A stretch of 64,000 nt of DNA from Streptomyces mirabilis (GTDB taxonomy: Bacteria; Actinomycetota; Actinomycetes; Streptomycetales; Streptomycetaceae): assembly GCF_018310535.1 (NCBI RefSeq), contig NZ_CP074102.1:4960001-5024000 (forward strand). The letters run 5' to 3'. The translations under genes were made by a program, and so were the position numbers. Of the stretch, positions 16,536 through 24,864 are shown in pieces; the stretch's first letter is position 1; every line of letters begins with the position of its first letter. The notes beneath the pieces are model-generated. The model was not told where the DNA came from. It saw only the letters and a list, made by a program, of their open reading frames with translations, and did no database searches.

Positions 16536-16772
16536 ATGTCAGCGCTCGCATCAGCGGAGACGCACGTCGAGGTCGCGAGGGCCAGACCGGGACGCGGTCG
16601 CGGGCGGGCCCGGCGGGAGCCGCACGCCGCGGCGGCGACCTGGACGCTGTACCGCCTCCCGCCCGAGGATGTGGAGTTCTTCCAGGGCGATACGGCCCGC
16701 AGGCACGTACGTCTGGCCTACCGTCGCAAGAACGACTCGGAGGGGTGGTCGCGGCAACTGCTGTGGCCCTGA
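16536..16772 (+). pseudogene. PdxH/PhzG-like flavin oxidase, C-terminal fragment
   Basis: The last 45 residues (WTLYRLPPEDVEFFQGD, then RRHVRLAYRR and GWSRQLLWP) match the C-terminal pattern of pyridoxamine-phosphate-oxidase-like proteins, in which W-x-Y-x-L-x-P, VEFWQG and a final L-x-P are conserved. The upstream frame is Arg-rich and shows no FMN-binding part. It is therefore a truncated remnant, possibly with a decayed start at ATG 16536. It lies 39 bases before the META lipoprotein gene. The 290 bases left of it show no gene. Confidence 0.55.
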
Positions 16773-16811
16773 CGGGGCAACCCCGAAGGTGGGTCGGAGG
16801 TCTGAATCGGC

Positions 16812-17681
16812 ATGCGCATGTACCGGACCGGCGCCTTTCTCGGCGCACTGCTCGTCGCTCTGCTCACCGTCACCGCGTGCTCGCCCCGGGCGGGGAGCGG
16901 GGGGAAGGCCCCGGACCGGCCCACGCCGTGGACCATGCCGACGGGGCCGGGCGGTTACGGCGGGCGGCTCCTGGGCGCACGCTGGCGGGTCGACTGGGTC
17001 ACGGTCGACGGGCGCAACATCGACGCACCGCCGGACGCCGGCGCGTGGGTCGAGTTCGGCTACGACAACACGGCCGTGGGCGACTACGGATGCACGCCGT
17101 TCAAGTCGTCGGCCACGGTCACCGCCACGACGCTCACCGTCGGTACGGACACGTCGGGGGCGACGCCGGACGACGCGTGTCCGGCGAAGGAGCGCGCCTT
17201 CGAGCAGCGGATGCGGAAGATCTTCACCGGCGGCCCCCTGGCGGTGGCCGAGCGGGTCGACGAATTCTCGATGACCCTGAAGAACCAGAGGGGCGACTAT
17301 GTCGCGCTGCAAATGCTGTGGCCTCAGGGGCTCTTCGGAGCGGCGTGGCAAATCGAATATCTGGACGTCGCCGACACCCCCGTCGACATGACGGCCGGCA
17401 AAGAGGTCTACTTCGTCTTCCACCGGGACGGCACGGTCACCGGAAAGGGAGGCTGCAACGGCTTCAAGGGCCGGGCCGCCTTCGCAGGCGAGCACGTCAC
17501 GCTGTACCCGCTCACCCGCACCACGCACCGGACCTGCTCACGGAAGATCATGTCCCAGGAGGACGGCCTGCTCGACCAGGACCCGCGCACGTTCTCGGTC
17601 GTTGCCTCGCGCGACATTACCTTCGTAGACCGCACCCCCGGCCTCGACGGCCTCGCCTACAACTTCATCCGGGTGAGGTGA
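16812..17681 (+). CDS. META-domain lipoprotein
   Basis: ATG 16812 opens 289 residues with a lipoprotein signal: LLVALLTVTAC places the lipid-bearing Cys at residue 23. Two META/HslJ-like domains follow: about 50-150 (LLGARWRVDWVTVDG and YGCTPFKS) and 160-280 (LWPQGLFGAAWQIEYL and GKGGCNGFKG). The GCN-F motif in the second is the family mark, and in the first it is degenerate. HslJ-type domains are linked to envelope stress and antibiotic tolerance, but a biochemical function is not known. It is the rightmost gene of the island and faces pmt tail to tail. Confidence 0.82.
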   Translation: MRMYRTGAFLGALLVALLTVTACSPRAGSGGKAPDRPTPWTMPTGPGGYGGRLLGARWRVDWVTVDGRNIDAPPDAGAWVEFGYDNTAVGDYGCTPFKSSATVTATTLTVGTDTSGATPDDACPAKERAFEQRMRKIFTGGPLAVAERVDEFSMTLKNQRGDYVALQMLWPQGLFGAAWQIEYLDVADTPVDMTAGKEVYFVFHRDGTVTGKGGCNGFKGRAAFAGEHVTLYPLTRTTHRTCSRKIMSQEDGLLDQDPRTFSVVASRDITFVDRTPGLDGLAYNFIRVR

Positions 17682-17925
17682 CCGGCACACCGCCGCGCCC
17701 AGGGGTCTGGATTCACAGTCGGTGCGGCTCGCCGGCCGGCGGTCCGCACCCGACCCTGAGGGAGCCTCTGGGGCATCCATGGGGAACCAGGGCTTTTCGC
17801 GGCCGAAGACCCTGCTCACGTTCTGACCGCCGCGCGGTCTGTAAATCTCCCGGGCCCAGAGCTGGGCCGTCCTCGGGCCGTGCGAGGGCGACCAACGACA
17901 ACCGCCAACGGCCAACAACGACCAA

Positions 17926-17952
17926 GGGGGCGCGGCAGATTGCCGCGCCCCC
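17926..17952 (-). terminator. Hairpin after pmt
   Basis: Arms GGGGGCGCGGCA and complement enclose GAT. It starts 18 bases past the pmt stop on the minus strand. The two pmt ends (this and 13198) carry different hairpins at about the same distance. Confidence 0.75.
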
Positions 17953-17963
17953 TTGCTACGTCT

Positions 17964-18058
17964 GCCCAGCTAGACCCAGGTGTCCAGCCACATCCGTGAC
18001 CGCCACTGGTCTATGGGGATCGCGGTGCCCGTGTACAGGGGCCAGAAGTAGATGAAGT
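17964..18058 (-). repeat. 95-bp direct repeat, right copy (3' end of intact pmt)
   Basis: Identical to 13243-13337. It covers the last 29 pmt codons, the stop (17970-17972) and 6 bases beyond. Identity stops abruptly at both sides: outside the repeat the two loci show no similarity except the presence of a hairpin. Confidence 0.85.
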
Positions 18059-19709
18059 TCCAGGCGATCAGGAGGACCAGGACGCCCGCGCTCGCCGCGC
18101 CGATGACGCGGCGGCGTTCCGTGGAGCCGGGTGGGCCGAGGATCGCGCCGATCATCATGGCGACCGCCAGGCACAGGAACGGGACGAAGATGATGGCGTA
18201 GAAGAAGAAGATCGTGCGCTCCTGGTACATGAACCAGGGGAGGTAGCCGGCCGCGATGCCGCAGGCGATCGCGCCCGCCCGCCAGTCGCGGCGGAACGCC
18301 CAGCGCCACAGGACGTAGACGATCGCGAAGCAGGCGGCCCACCAGAGGAGGGGCGTGCCCAGGGCCAGGACCTCGCGGGCGCACTTGCCGCCCGCGTCCG
18401 CCGGGCAGCCGTCCTTGCCGGGCAGCGGGGACTCGTAGAAGTAAGACACCGGGCGGCCCAGGACGATCCAGCTCCACGGGTTCGACTGGTAGGTGTGCGG
18501 GGACGAGAGGCCGACGTGGAACTCGTACACCTCGTGCTCGTAGTGCCACAGGCTGCGCAGCCAGTCGGGCAGGAAGGTCCAGCTGCCGCCCTTGCCGTCG
18601 GTCGCGGCCCAGTTGCGGAAGTAGCCGCCCTTGCCGTTGGTGGGGGAGAGGATCCAGCCGGTCCAGGAGATGAAGTACGTGGCGATCGCCACCGGGACCG
18701 TCGCGAGGAACGTGATGCCCGTGTCGTGCTTGAGGGCCGACAGGTACGGGTGGCGGGCGCCCGCGACCCGACGCGCGCCGACGTCCCACAGGACCGCCAT
18801 CAGGCAGAACGCGAAGAGGACGTACAGGCCGCTCCACTTGGTGCCGAGGGCCAGGCCCAGCATCAGACCGGCCGTCCAGCGCCAGGGGCGCCGGCCGAGG
18901 CGGGTGGTCTCGGCGATGTGCGCGTCGGGGCGTACGAGACCGTCCGCGTCCGCGGGCAGGGCTGCCGCCAGTCGGGCGCGTGACCGGTCGCGGTCCACGA
19001 TCAGACAGCCGAAGGCCGCCAGCACGAAGAACATCAGCACACCGTCGAGCAGCGAGGTGCGGCTCATCACGAAGTGCAGCCCGTCCACCGCCATCAGCGT
19101 GCCCGCCAGACAGCCCAGGAACGTCGAGCGGAACATCCGGCGCCCGATCCGGCACAGCAGCAGCACCGACAGCGTGCCGAGCAGCGCCGTCATGAAACGC
19201 CAGCCGAACGGATTGAAGCCGAACATCCATTCGCCGAGCCCGATGACGTACTTGCCGACCGGGGGGTGCACCACATAGGCGGCGTCGGAGGGGATGCCGA
19301 CGTGTCCGTTGTTCTGCAGGATCAGGTCATTGGCGTTCTTGTCCCAGTTGACCTCGTACCCGCGGTGGATCAGCGCCCAGGCGTCCTTGGCGTAGTACGT
19401 CTCGTCGAATATCACCGCCTTCGGGCTGCCCAGGTTCCAGAACCGCATCAGCCCCGCCATCAGGGTCACGAGCAGCGGGCCGCCCCAGCCCGACCAGCGC
19501 GTGATGCGTTCCGCGACCTCGTGGCGCAGCCCGAACGCAGCCCAGATCCGGGGACTGGGCTCGGCGTACGGCGGCACGAGCCGATCACGCACATCGCTTC
19601 TTGGAGGCGCGGTATATCCGAAGCGGCGCAGCCGCTGCTGCCACGACGGCCGCCGCTCTTCGGCTGCCTGGCCCTGCCGGGTGTCCGTGGAGGACGCGGT
19701 ACTGGTCAC
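17970..19709 (-). CDS. pmt: Protein O-mannosyltransferase (polyprenol-phosphate mannose dependent)
   Basis: The 579-residue protein (start 19709) is a polytopic GT39 enzyme. The catalytic DE is in VIFDETYYAKDAW (about residue 100), in the first outer loop after a long basic N-terminal tail. Loop motifs GHVGIPSDAAYVVHPP and many hydrophobic helices follow. It transfers mannose from polyprenyl-phosphate mannose to Ser/Thr of proteins being secreted. In S. coelicolor the homologue is required to glycosylate the receptor of phage phiC31 (established knowledge). The final 29 residues lie in the 95-bp repeat, so the C-terminus may come from an inserted element, but it reads through normally to TWV. 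It diverges from rsmI, with 94 bases between starts. Confidence 0.93.
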   Translation of the reverse strand: MTSTASSTDTRQGQAAEERRPSWQQRLRRFGYTAPPRSDVRDRLVPPYAEPSPRIWAAFGLRHEVAERITRWSGWGGPLLVTLMAGLMRFWNLGSPKAVIFDETYYAKDAWALIHRGYEVNWDKNANDLILQNNGHVGIPSDAAYVVHPPVGKYVIGLGEWMFGFNPFGWRFMTALLGTLSVLLLCRIGRRMFRSTFLGCLAGTLMAVDGLHFVMSRTSLLDGVLMFFVLAAFGCLIVDRDRSRARLAAALPADADGLVRPDAHIAETTRLGRRPWRWTAGLMLGLALGTKWSGLYVLFAFCLMAVLWDVGARRVAGARHPYLSALKHDTGITFLATVPVAIATYFISWTGWILSPTNGKGGYFRNWAATDGKGGSWTFLPDWLRSLWHYEHEVYEFHVGLSSPHTYQSNPWSWIVLGRPVSYFYESPLPGKDGCPADAGGKCAREVLALGTPLLWWAACFAIVYVLWRWAFRRDWRAGAIACGIAAGYLPWFMYQERTIFFFYAIIFVPFLCLAVAMMIGAILGPPGSTERRRVIGAASAGVLVLLIAWNFIYFWPLYTGTAIPIDQWRSRMWLDTWV

Positions 19710-19803
19710 CGCGCCATCGTAGGGAACAGGTCTGTGGGAGTCCCGTGCACGGGCCTAATGGGTGGATGCGGCTGCCGCCGAATGCCCCTGCGAGGATGGA
19801 ACC

Positions 19804-20661
19804 GTGACAGGAACCCTTGTTTTGGCCGGCACCCCCATCGGCGACGTGGCCGACGCCCCGCCCCGGCTCGCCCAGGAGCTGGCGGGCGCGGACGTCGTCG
19901 CAGCCGAGGACACCCGCAGGCTGCGCCGGCTGACCCAGGCGCTGGGCGTGCAGCCCACCGGGCGCGTGGTGTCGTACTTCGAGGGGAACGAGGCCGCCCG
20001 TACGCCCGAACTCGTCGAGGCGCTGGCCGGCGGGGCGCGCGTGCTGCTGGTGACCGACGCCGGGATGCCGTCCGTCTCCGACCCCGGGTACCGGCTGGTC
20101 GCCGCGGCCGTCGAGAAGGACATCAAGGTCACCGCCGTACCCGGCCCGTCCGCCGTGCTCACCGCGCTCGCGCTGTCCGGGCTGCCCGTCGACCGGTTCT
20201 GTTTCGAGGGGTTCCTGCCGAGAAAGGCGGGCGAGCGGCTGTCCCGGCTGCGGGAGGTCGAGGGCGAGCGCCGCACGATGGTCTACTTCGAGGCCCCGCA
20301 CCGCCTCGACGACACCCTCGCCGCGATGGCCGAGGTCTTCGGGGACGGTCGGCGGGCCGCCGTCTGCCGCGAGCTGACCAAGACGTACGAGGAGATCAAG
20401 CGCGGGCCGCTGGGCGCGCTGGCGGCCTGGGCCGCCGAGGGCGTACGCGGGGAGATCACGGTGGTGGTCGAGGGCGCGCCGGAGAAGGGCGCCGAGGAAC
20501 TTGACGCGGCCGAACTGGTGCGCAGGGTGCGGGTGCGGGAAGAGGCGGGAGAGCGCCGCAAGGAGGCCATCGCGGCGGTCGCGGCCGAGGCCGGAATTCC
20601 CAAGCGCGACGTCTTCGATGCGGTGGTCGCGGCAAAGAACGCGGCGCACAGCGCCCCATAG
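19804..20661 (+). CDS. rsmI: 16S rRNA 2'-O-ribose methyltransferase RsmI
   Basis: GTG 19804 follows AGGATGGA; the longer frame from 19762 overlaps the promoter. The 285-residue product has the tetrapyrrole-methylase fold: VLAGTPIGDVADAP at the N-terminus, AAEDTRRLRRL, LLVTDAGMPSVSDPGY and VPGPSAVLTALALSGLP. RsmI methylates C1402 of 16S rRNA using SAM, fine-tuning decoding at the P site. The C-terminal part (RRKEAIAAVAAE, then IPKRDVFDAVV) is the small HTH-like domain usual in RsmI. Its neighbour rsmA (ksgA) lies four genes on, also an rRNA methylase. Confidence 0.95.
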   Translation: MTGTLVLAGTPIGDVADAPPRLAQELAGADVVAAEDTRRLRRLTQALGVQPTGRVVSYFEGNEAARTPELVEALAGGARVLLVTDAGMPSVSDPGYRLVAAAVEKDIKVTAVPGPSAVLTALALSGLPVDRFCFEGFLPRKAGERLSRLREVEGERRTMVYFEAPHRLDDTLAAMAEVFGDGRRAAVCRELTKTYEEIKRGPLGALAAWAAEGVRGEITVVVEGAPEKGAEELDAAELVRRVRVREEAGERRKEAIAAVAAEAGIPKRDVFDAVVAAKNAAHSAP

Positions 20662-20861
20662 AAGAGCAAAGGGCCGGCACGGAAAGCAAAGCTCAGGCCG
20701 TGTCTCCGAGGCATTCCGACAAGGAAAGGCCAAAACGACTCCAATAGTCGACAGGCCTGATGCGTTCCCGCCCGGAGAAGCGTCCACTGGTCGAAGGGAC
20801 GTACCCGTCCCTCGCCCCCGCCGACCGGGGGCGCTTGTCCAGCGGAACAGCAGGAGCTGGC

Positions 20862-21296
20862 ATGAGTGAGATCGCAGGGCAGACCGGCAGCCGCAGCGCG
20901 GCGACCGCCGTCGTCAACGAGTCGTATTCCTTCGCATGCATGCGCTGCGGGCACGGCTGGGAGCAGTCGTTCGAGATAGAGCACCACCGCGACGCCGAGG
21001 GCGGCGAGTTCGTGATGTACGTGGCGGACGGCCATGTCGTGCCGTCCCCGCTGAGCCGGCCCTCCTGCCAGAACTGCGACGGACACGTGGTGCGCATCAT
21101 GCGCGCCGGACAGGTGTCCTCCGTCCAGAACTCCATGCACCAGCACACGCACCGCCCGGTGTCGGCCCACCCCGAGCAGGCCCACGACGAGCAGGTCCAC
21201 GACGAGGCCCTCGACCAGCCGGCCGTGCCCAAGGAACCCCACCACTGGCACCTCTCCGACCTGCTGCACCCCTTCCACCACCGCAAGGCGGGCTGA
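20862..21296 (+). CDS. Zinc-ribbon protein of unknown function
   Basis: ATG 20862 has GGAG at the right distance and gives 144 residues. Two Cys pairs (FACMRCGHGWEQ and PSCQNCDGHVV) form a zinc ribbon around residues 26-80. The tail is rich in His (HQHTHRPVSAH, HHWHLSDLLHPFHHRK), which could also bind metal. No signal peptide. The same gene lies between rsmI and tatD in other streptomycetes, as I recall, but its function is unknown. Confidence 0.75.
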   Translation: MSEIAGQTGSRSAATAVVNESYSFACMRCGHGWEQSFEIEHHRDAEGGEFVMYVADGHVVPSPLSRPSCQNCDGHVVRIMRAGQVSSVQNSMHQHTHRPVSAHPEQAHDEQVHDEALDQPAVPKEPHHWHLSDLLHPFHHRKAG

Positions 21297-21386
21297 TCGC
21301 GGGAGCGCGGTGACCTCGCCCGGGTGAGGTCCGGCCCGCACCCTTCGCGGGATCGGGGGCATGCTCTCCTTTCGTAGGATCGAGGC

Positions 21387-22259
21387 ATGCCCTCCGACAA
21401 GACCGAAGCGCCACCGCTCCCCGAGCCGCTGCGCGTCCCCGTCGCCGACTCGCACACCCACCTCGACATGCAGTCCGGCACCGTCGACGAAGGACTCGCC
21501 AAGGCCGCCTCGGTCGGCGTGACCACGGTCGTCCAGGTCGGCTGCGACCTGAAGGGCTCCCGCTGGGCGGCCGAGACCGCCGCCGCGTACGAGGCCGTCC
21601 ACGCCACCGTCGCCCTGCACCCCAACGAGGCACCCCGTATCGTGCACGGCGACCCCGACGGCTGGTCCCGCCAGGGCGCACGGGGGCCCGGCGGCGACGG
21701 CGCCCTGGACGAGGCCCTCGCCGAGATCGACCGCCTCGCCGCCCTTCCCCAGGTCAAGGGCGTCGGCGAGACCGGGCTCGACTACTTCCGTACGGGCCCC
21801 GAAGGCAAGGCCGCCCAGGAGCGCTCCTTCCGCGCCCACATAGAGATCGCCAAGCGGCACGGAAAAGCCCTGGTCATCCACGACCGCGACGCGCACGCCG
21901 ACGTGCTGCGCGTCCTGAAGGAGGAGGGCGCGCCCGAGCGGACCGTCTTCCACTGCTACTCCGGCGACGCGGCGATGGCCGAAATCTGCGCCCAGGCCGG
22001 GTACTACATGTCCTTCGCCGGAAACATGACCTTCAAGAACGCCCAGCCACTGCGCGACGCGCTGGCCGCGGCCCCCCTGGAGCTCGTCCTGGTCGAGACC
22101 GACGCGCCCTTCCTGACCCCCGCCCCGTACCGCGGACGGCCTAACGCGCCTTATCTCATTCCGGTCACGGTGCGCGCCATGGCGGCCGTGCGGGGCATCG
22201 ATGAGGACACGTTGGCAACGGCGCTCTCTGTGAACACGGCGCGGGCCTTCGGTTACTGA
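21387..22259 (+). CDS. tatD: TatD-family metal-dependent DNase/hydrolase
   Basis: ATG 21387 is the first codon of a 290-residue cytoplasmic enzyme. Metal ligands appear in order: ADSHTHLD (HxH) at about residue 24, GVGETGLDYF with the Glu ligand, HDRDAH, FHCYSGD and VETDAPFLTP with the final Asp. TatD proteins are Mg-dependent 3'-5' exonucleases and D-aminoacyl-tRNA deacylase relatives involved in DNA repair. An insertion (WSRQGARGPGGDGALD) sits between the early strands. It is followed 139 bases later by rpfB. Confidence 0.93.
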   Translation: MPSDKTEAPPLPEPLRVPVADSHTHLDMQSGTVDEGLAKAASVGVTTVVQVGCDLKGSRWAAETAAAYEAVHATVALHPNEAPRIVHGDPDGWSRQGARGPGGDGALDEALAEIDRLAALPQVKGVGETGLDYFRTGPEGKAAQERSFRAHIEIAKRHGKALVIHDRDAHADVLRVLKEEGAPERTVFHCYSGDAAMAEICAQAGYYMSFAGNMTFKNAQPLRDALAAAPLELVLVETDAPFLTPAPYRGRPNAPYLIPVTVRAMAAVRGIDEDTLATALSVNTARAFGY

Positions 22260-22398
22260 GGGATAACGCTTCCGGCCAATTTTCCGGGTCACACCTCAGG
22301 GCAGTGTCGCGACACAGCGTAGCCGCGTTGCTTGGGAGAGTGACGACCGCTCCGCTAGGTTCTGGTCGCCCGATCCGGATCTCCTGGAGCGTGTCGTC

Positions 22399-23820
22399 GT
22401 GAGCAACTCGCCCAAGTCGCAGTACGAGACGTATGGCCTGACTGAAACGTCGTTCGAGGACCGAGAGAGTGGTGAACAGTCGCCGTACGGTGCCGGAAGC
22501 CCGTACCGCGGCGGCTACGTGGACACCTACCGGCCCGCGTACGAGGCGCTGGCGGCGTCCCAGGCGCCGACCGAGCCGATACTGCCCCGGCAGACGCAGA
22601 CACCGACGTTGGTGCGGACGCGGACGCAGGCGTTCGGGGATCCGACGGAGGAGTCGGAGGGGGAGCCCCGGTCCGGCGGGCGGGCCGCTGCCCGGCGCGC
22701 CGCCCGGCGCCGGCGCGCCGCCGAGCGTCCCGACCCGCTGCGGCGGCTGCTGCCCCAGGCGCTGGTCGTCGCCTTCCTCGCCGGTGGCGCCTCCGCCTTC
22801 GTCGCCAACGACAAGGCCATCGAGCTCAGCGTCGACGGGAAGGCGCGCACGCTGCACACCTTCGCCGACGATGTGACCGGACTCCTCGCCGAGGAGGGCG
22901 TGCGCGTCGGCGAGCACGACGTCGTCGCGCCCGCCCCCGGCACCGAGCTGACCAGCGGCGACGAGATCGCGGTCCACTACGGGCGGCCCGTGCGGCTCAC
23001 CCTCGACGGACAGCCGCACGAGGTGTGGACGACGGCGCACACGGTGGACGGGGCGCTCCAGCAGCTCGGGGTGCGCGGCGAGGGGGCGTACCTGTCGACC
23101 TCGCGCTCCCGGCGCATCGGCCGGGAGGGCCTCGCGCTCGACGTCCGCACCGAGCGGACGGTGACGATCATGGCGGACGGGCGGGCGCGGACGATCCGGA
23201 CGAACGCGGCGACCGTCGGCGAGGCCGTCGAGGAGGCCGGGATCACCCTCCACGGCGAGGACACGACGTCCGTCCCGTCGGGGAGCTTCCCCCGGGACGG
23301 ACAGACGGTCAGCGTCATGCGGATCACCGGCACCCAGGAGGTCCGCGAGGAGGCGATCCCCTTCCGGACGACACGGACGAACGACTCCTCGCTGTTCCGT
23401 GGCACCGAGGTCGTCGACCGGGCCGGGGAACCCGGGACCCGGCGGGTCACCTACCTGCTGCGGACCGTCAACGGGGTCAGGCAGAAGCCGCGGAGGCTCG
23501 GGGACGAGGTGGTGCGGGAGCCGCGGGGGCAGGTGGTGCGGGTCGGTACGAAGCCGCGGCCCGATTCCGCGCAGGTTGCGGACCATCTGAACTGGTCCGG
23601 GCTCGCGGCGTGCGAGTCCGGCGGTCGCCCCGGCGCCGTGGACCCCTCCGGCACCTACGGCGGCCTGTACCAGTTCGACACCCACACCTGGCACACGCTC
23701 GGGGGGTCCGGGCGGCCCCAGGACGCGCCGGCCGCGGAGCAGACCCGCCGGGCGAAGAAGCTGTACGTCCGCCGGGGCGCGAGCCCGTGGCCCCACTGCG
23801 GAGCCCATCTGCACAGCTGA
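22399..23820 (+). CDS. rpfB: Resuscitation-promoting factor B
   Basis: GTG 22399 opens 473 residues. A long Arg-rich cytoplasmic N-terminus is followed by one membrane anchor (ALVVAFLAGGASAFVA, about residues 118-133). Three DUF348 domains (SVDGKARTLHTFADDV and its repeats) and a G5 domain (TGTQEVREEAIPF) come next. The Rpf transglycosylase-like domain is at the end (NWSGLAACESGGRPGAV, with the catalytic Glu in ACESGG, about residue 402; YGGLYQFDTHTW). It cleaves peptidoglycan outside the cell and promotes spore germination and exit from dormancy. The order tatD-rpfB-ksgA-ispE is conserved in actinobacteria. Confidence 0.94.
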   Translation: MSNSPKSQYETYGLTETSFEDRESGEQSPYGAGSPYRGGYVDTYRPAYEALAASQAPTEPILPRQTQTPTLVRTRTQAFGDPTEESEGEPRSGGRAAARRAARRRRAAERPDPLRRLLPQALVVAFLAGGASAFVANDKAIELSVDGKARTLHTFADDVTGLLAEEGVRVGEHDVVAPAPGTELTSGDEIAVHYGRPVRLTLDGQPHEVWTTAHTVDGALQQLGVRGEGAYLSTSRSRRIGREGLALDVRTERTVTIMADGRARTIRTNAATVGEAVEEAGITLHGEDTTSVPSGSFPRDGQTVSVMRITGTQEVREEAIPFRTTRTNDSSLFRGTEVVDRAGEPGTRRVTYLLRTVNGVRQKPRRLGDEVVREPRGQVVRVGTKPRPDSAQVADHLNWSGLAACESGGRPGAVDPSGTYGGLYQFDTHTWHTLGGSGRPQDAPAAEQTRRAKKLYVRRGASPWPHCGAHLHS

Positions 23821-23834
23821 CGGGTTCTCCGGCT

Positions 23835-23925
23835 GCGGGCCCGGTGGGGGTTGCTCGCGCCCACGCGGCGGAGCCGCACAGCCAGCAACGCCCCGCGTCC
23901 CTGCGGGGCGCGGCCCGCACCCCCG
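23835..23925. repeat. Intergenic GC-rich repeat element, copy 1
   Basis: It contains CGCGCCCACGCGGCGGAGCC and CGCGTCCCTGCGGGGCGCGG, phrases that recur at 41405 and in part at 56790. It fills the gap between rpfB and ksgA and may form hairpins. Confidence 0.5.
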
Positions 23926-23937
23926 TAGTCTTGGGGC

Positions 23938-24864
23938 GTGAACAGCCCCACCCCCGACGCCCTCCTGGGCCCCGCCGACGTCCGCGAGCTCGCGGGTGCC
24001 CTCGGTGTGCGGCCCACCAAGCAGCGCGGCCAGAATTTCGTGATCGACGCCAACACCGTGCGCCGCATCGTGCGCACCGCCGGCGTACGGGCCGACGACG
24101 TGGTCGTCGAGGTCGGCCCCGGCCTCGGCTCGCTGACCCTCGCGCTGCTGGAGGCGGCCGACCGGGTCGTCGCCGTGGAGATCGACGACGTACTCGCGGG
24201 GGCGCTCCCGGCGACCATCGCCGCCCGTATGCCGGCCCGCGCCGATCGCTTCGCACTCGTGCACACCGACGCCATGCACGTGAACGAGCTCCCCGGCCCC
24301 GCCCCCACCGCCCTCGTCGCGAACCTCCCGTACAACGTCGCCGTACCCGTGCTGCTGCACATGCTCGGCACCTTCCCGACCATCGAGCGCACGCTGGTGA
24401 TGGTGCAGGCCGAGGTCGCCGACCGGCTCGCCGCCGACCCCGGCTCGAAGGTGTACGGCGTGCCGAGCGTCAAGGCCAACTGGTACGCCGACGTGAAGCG
24501 GGCCGGCTCCATCGGACGGAACGTCTTCTGGCCCGCGCCGAACGTCGACAGCGGCCTCGTGTCGCTCGTCAGGCGCGCCGAGCCCATCAGGACCACGGCC
24601 TCCAAGCGCGAGGTCTTCGCGGTCGTCGACGCCGCCTTCGCCCAGCGGCGCAAGACGCTGCGCGCCGCCCTCGCCGGGTGGGCCGGTTCCGCGGCCGCCG
24701 CCGAGGCCGCGCTCGTCGCCGCCGGGGTCTCACCGCAGGCCCGCGGGGAGTCGCTGACGGTGGAGGAGTTCGCCCGTATCGCCGAGAACAAGGCCGAGAA
24801 CGCCGAGAGCAAGGCCGAGAACGCCGAGAGCAAGGCAGAGAACAAGGAGAGCACTCAGCCGTGA
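23938..24864 (+). CDS. rsmA: 16S rRNA m6,2A dimethyltransferase KsgA/RsmA
   Basis: GTG 23938 gives 308 residues. SAM motif I is [15 protein letters not shown] (about residue 60), motif [10 protein letters not shown], and the catalytic NLPYNVAVP is near residue 123; [12 protein letters not shown] follows. It dimethylates A1518 and A1519 of 16S rRNA. The C-terminus carries three tandem 7-residue units (KAENAES-like; DNA 24790-24852, 21-bp period), an acidic-basic coil that typical KsgA lacks. Its stop overlaps the ispE start (GTGA), so the two are translationally coupled, an arrangement found across actinobacteria. Confidence 0.95.
   Translation: MNSPTPDALLGPADVRELAGALGVRPTKQRGQNFVIDANTVRRIVRTAGVRADDVVVEVGPGLGSLTLALLEAADRVVAVEIDDVLAGALPATIAARMPARADRFALVHTDAMHVNELPGPAPTALVANLPYNVAVPVLLHMLGTFPTIERTLVMVQAEVADRLAADPGSKVYGVPSVKANWYADVKRAGSIGRNVFWPAPNVDSGLVSLVRRAEPIRTTASKREVFAVVDAAFAQRRKTLRAALAGWAGSAAAAEAALVAAGVSPQARGESLTVEEFARIAENKAENAESKAENAESKAENKESTQP
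24790..24852 (+). repeat. 21-bp tandem repeat in the ksgA 3' end
   Basis: Three units begin at 24790, 24811 and 24832, the first two identical (AAGGCCGAGAACGCCGAGAG + C), the third diverged. They encode K-A-E-N-A-E-S. Such in-frame units can change in number by slippage. Confidence 0.8.

Larger units (their letters stand above)
13243..18058. mobile_element. Putative genomic island bounded by 95-bp pmt 3'-end repeats
   Basis: The interval between the repeats holds a collagen-like gene, a tyrosine recombinase remnant, two small unknown genes, a PdxH-like fragment and a META lipoprotein gene. Outside the repeats the gene order (two PBPs, pmt, rsmI) is that of the streptomycete core. The layout fits site-specific insertion into the 3' end of pmt, with the element supplying a replacement end. 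The only recombinase trace is the 14758 fragment, so the island looks immobile now. A single duplication during rearrangement is the alternative. Confidence 0.6.

Noticed and set aside
22260..22398. Riboswitch (for example c-di-AMP type) before rpfB
   Set aside because: The gap is short and I could not find the conserved core or a terminator/anti-terminator pair.
23025..24860. Very long plus-strand frame upstream of ispE in the same frame
   Set aside because: It overlaps rpfB and ksgA; its codon third positions and Arg-rich composition are those of a shadow frame. IspE begins at the GTG overlapping the ksgA stop.
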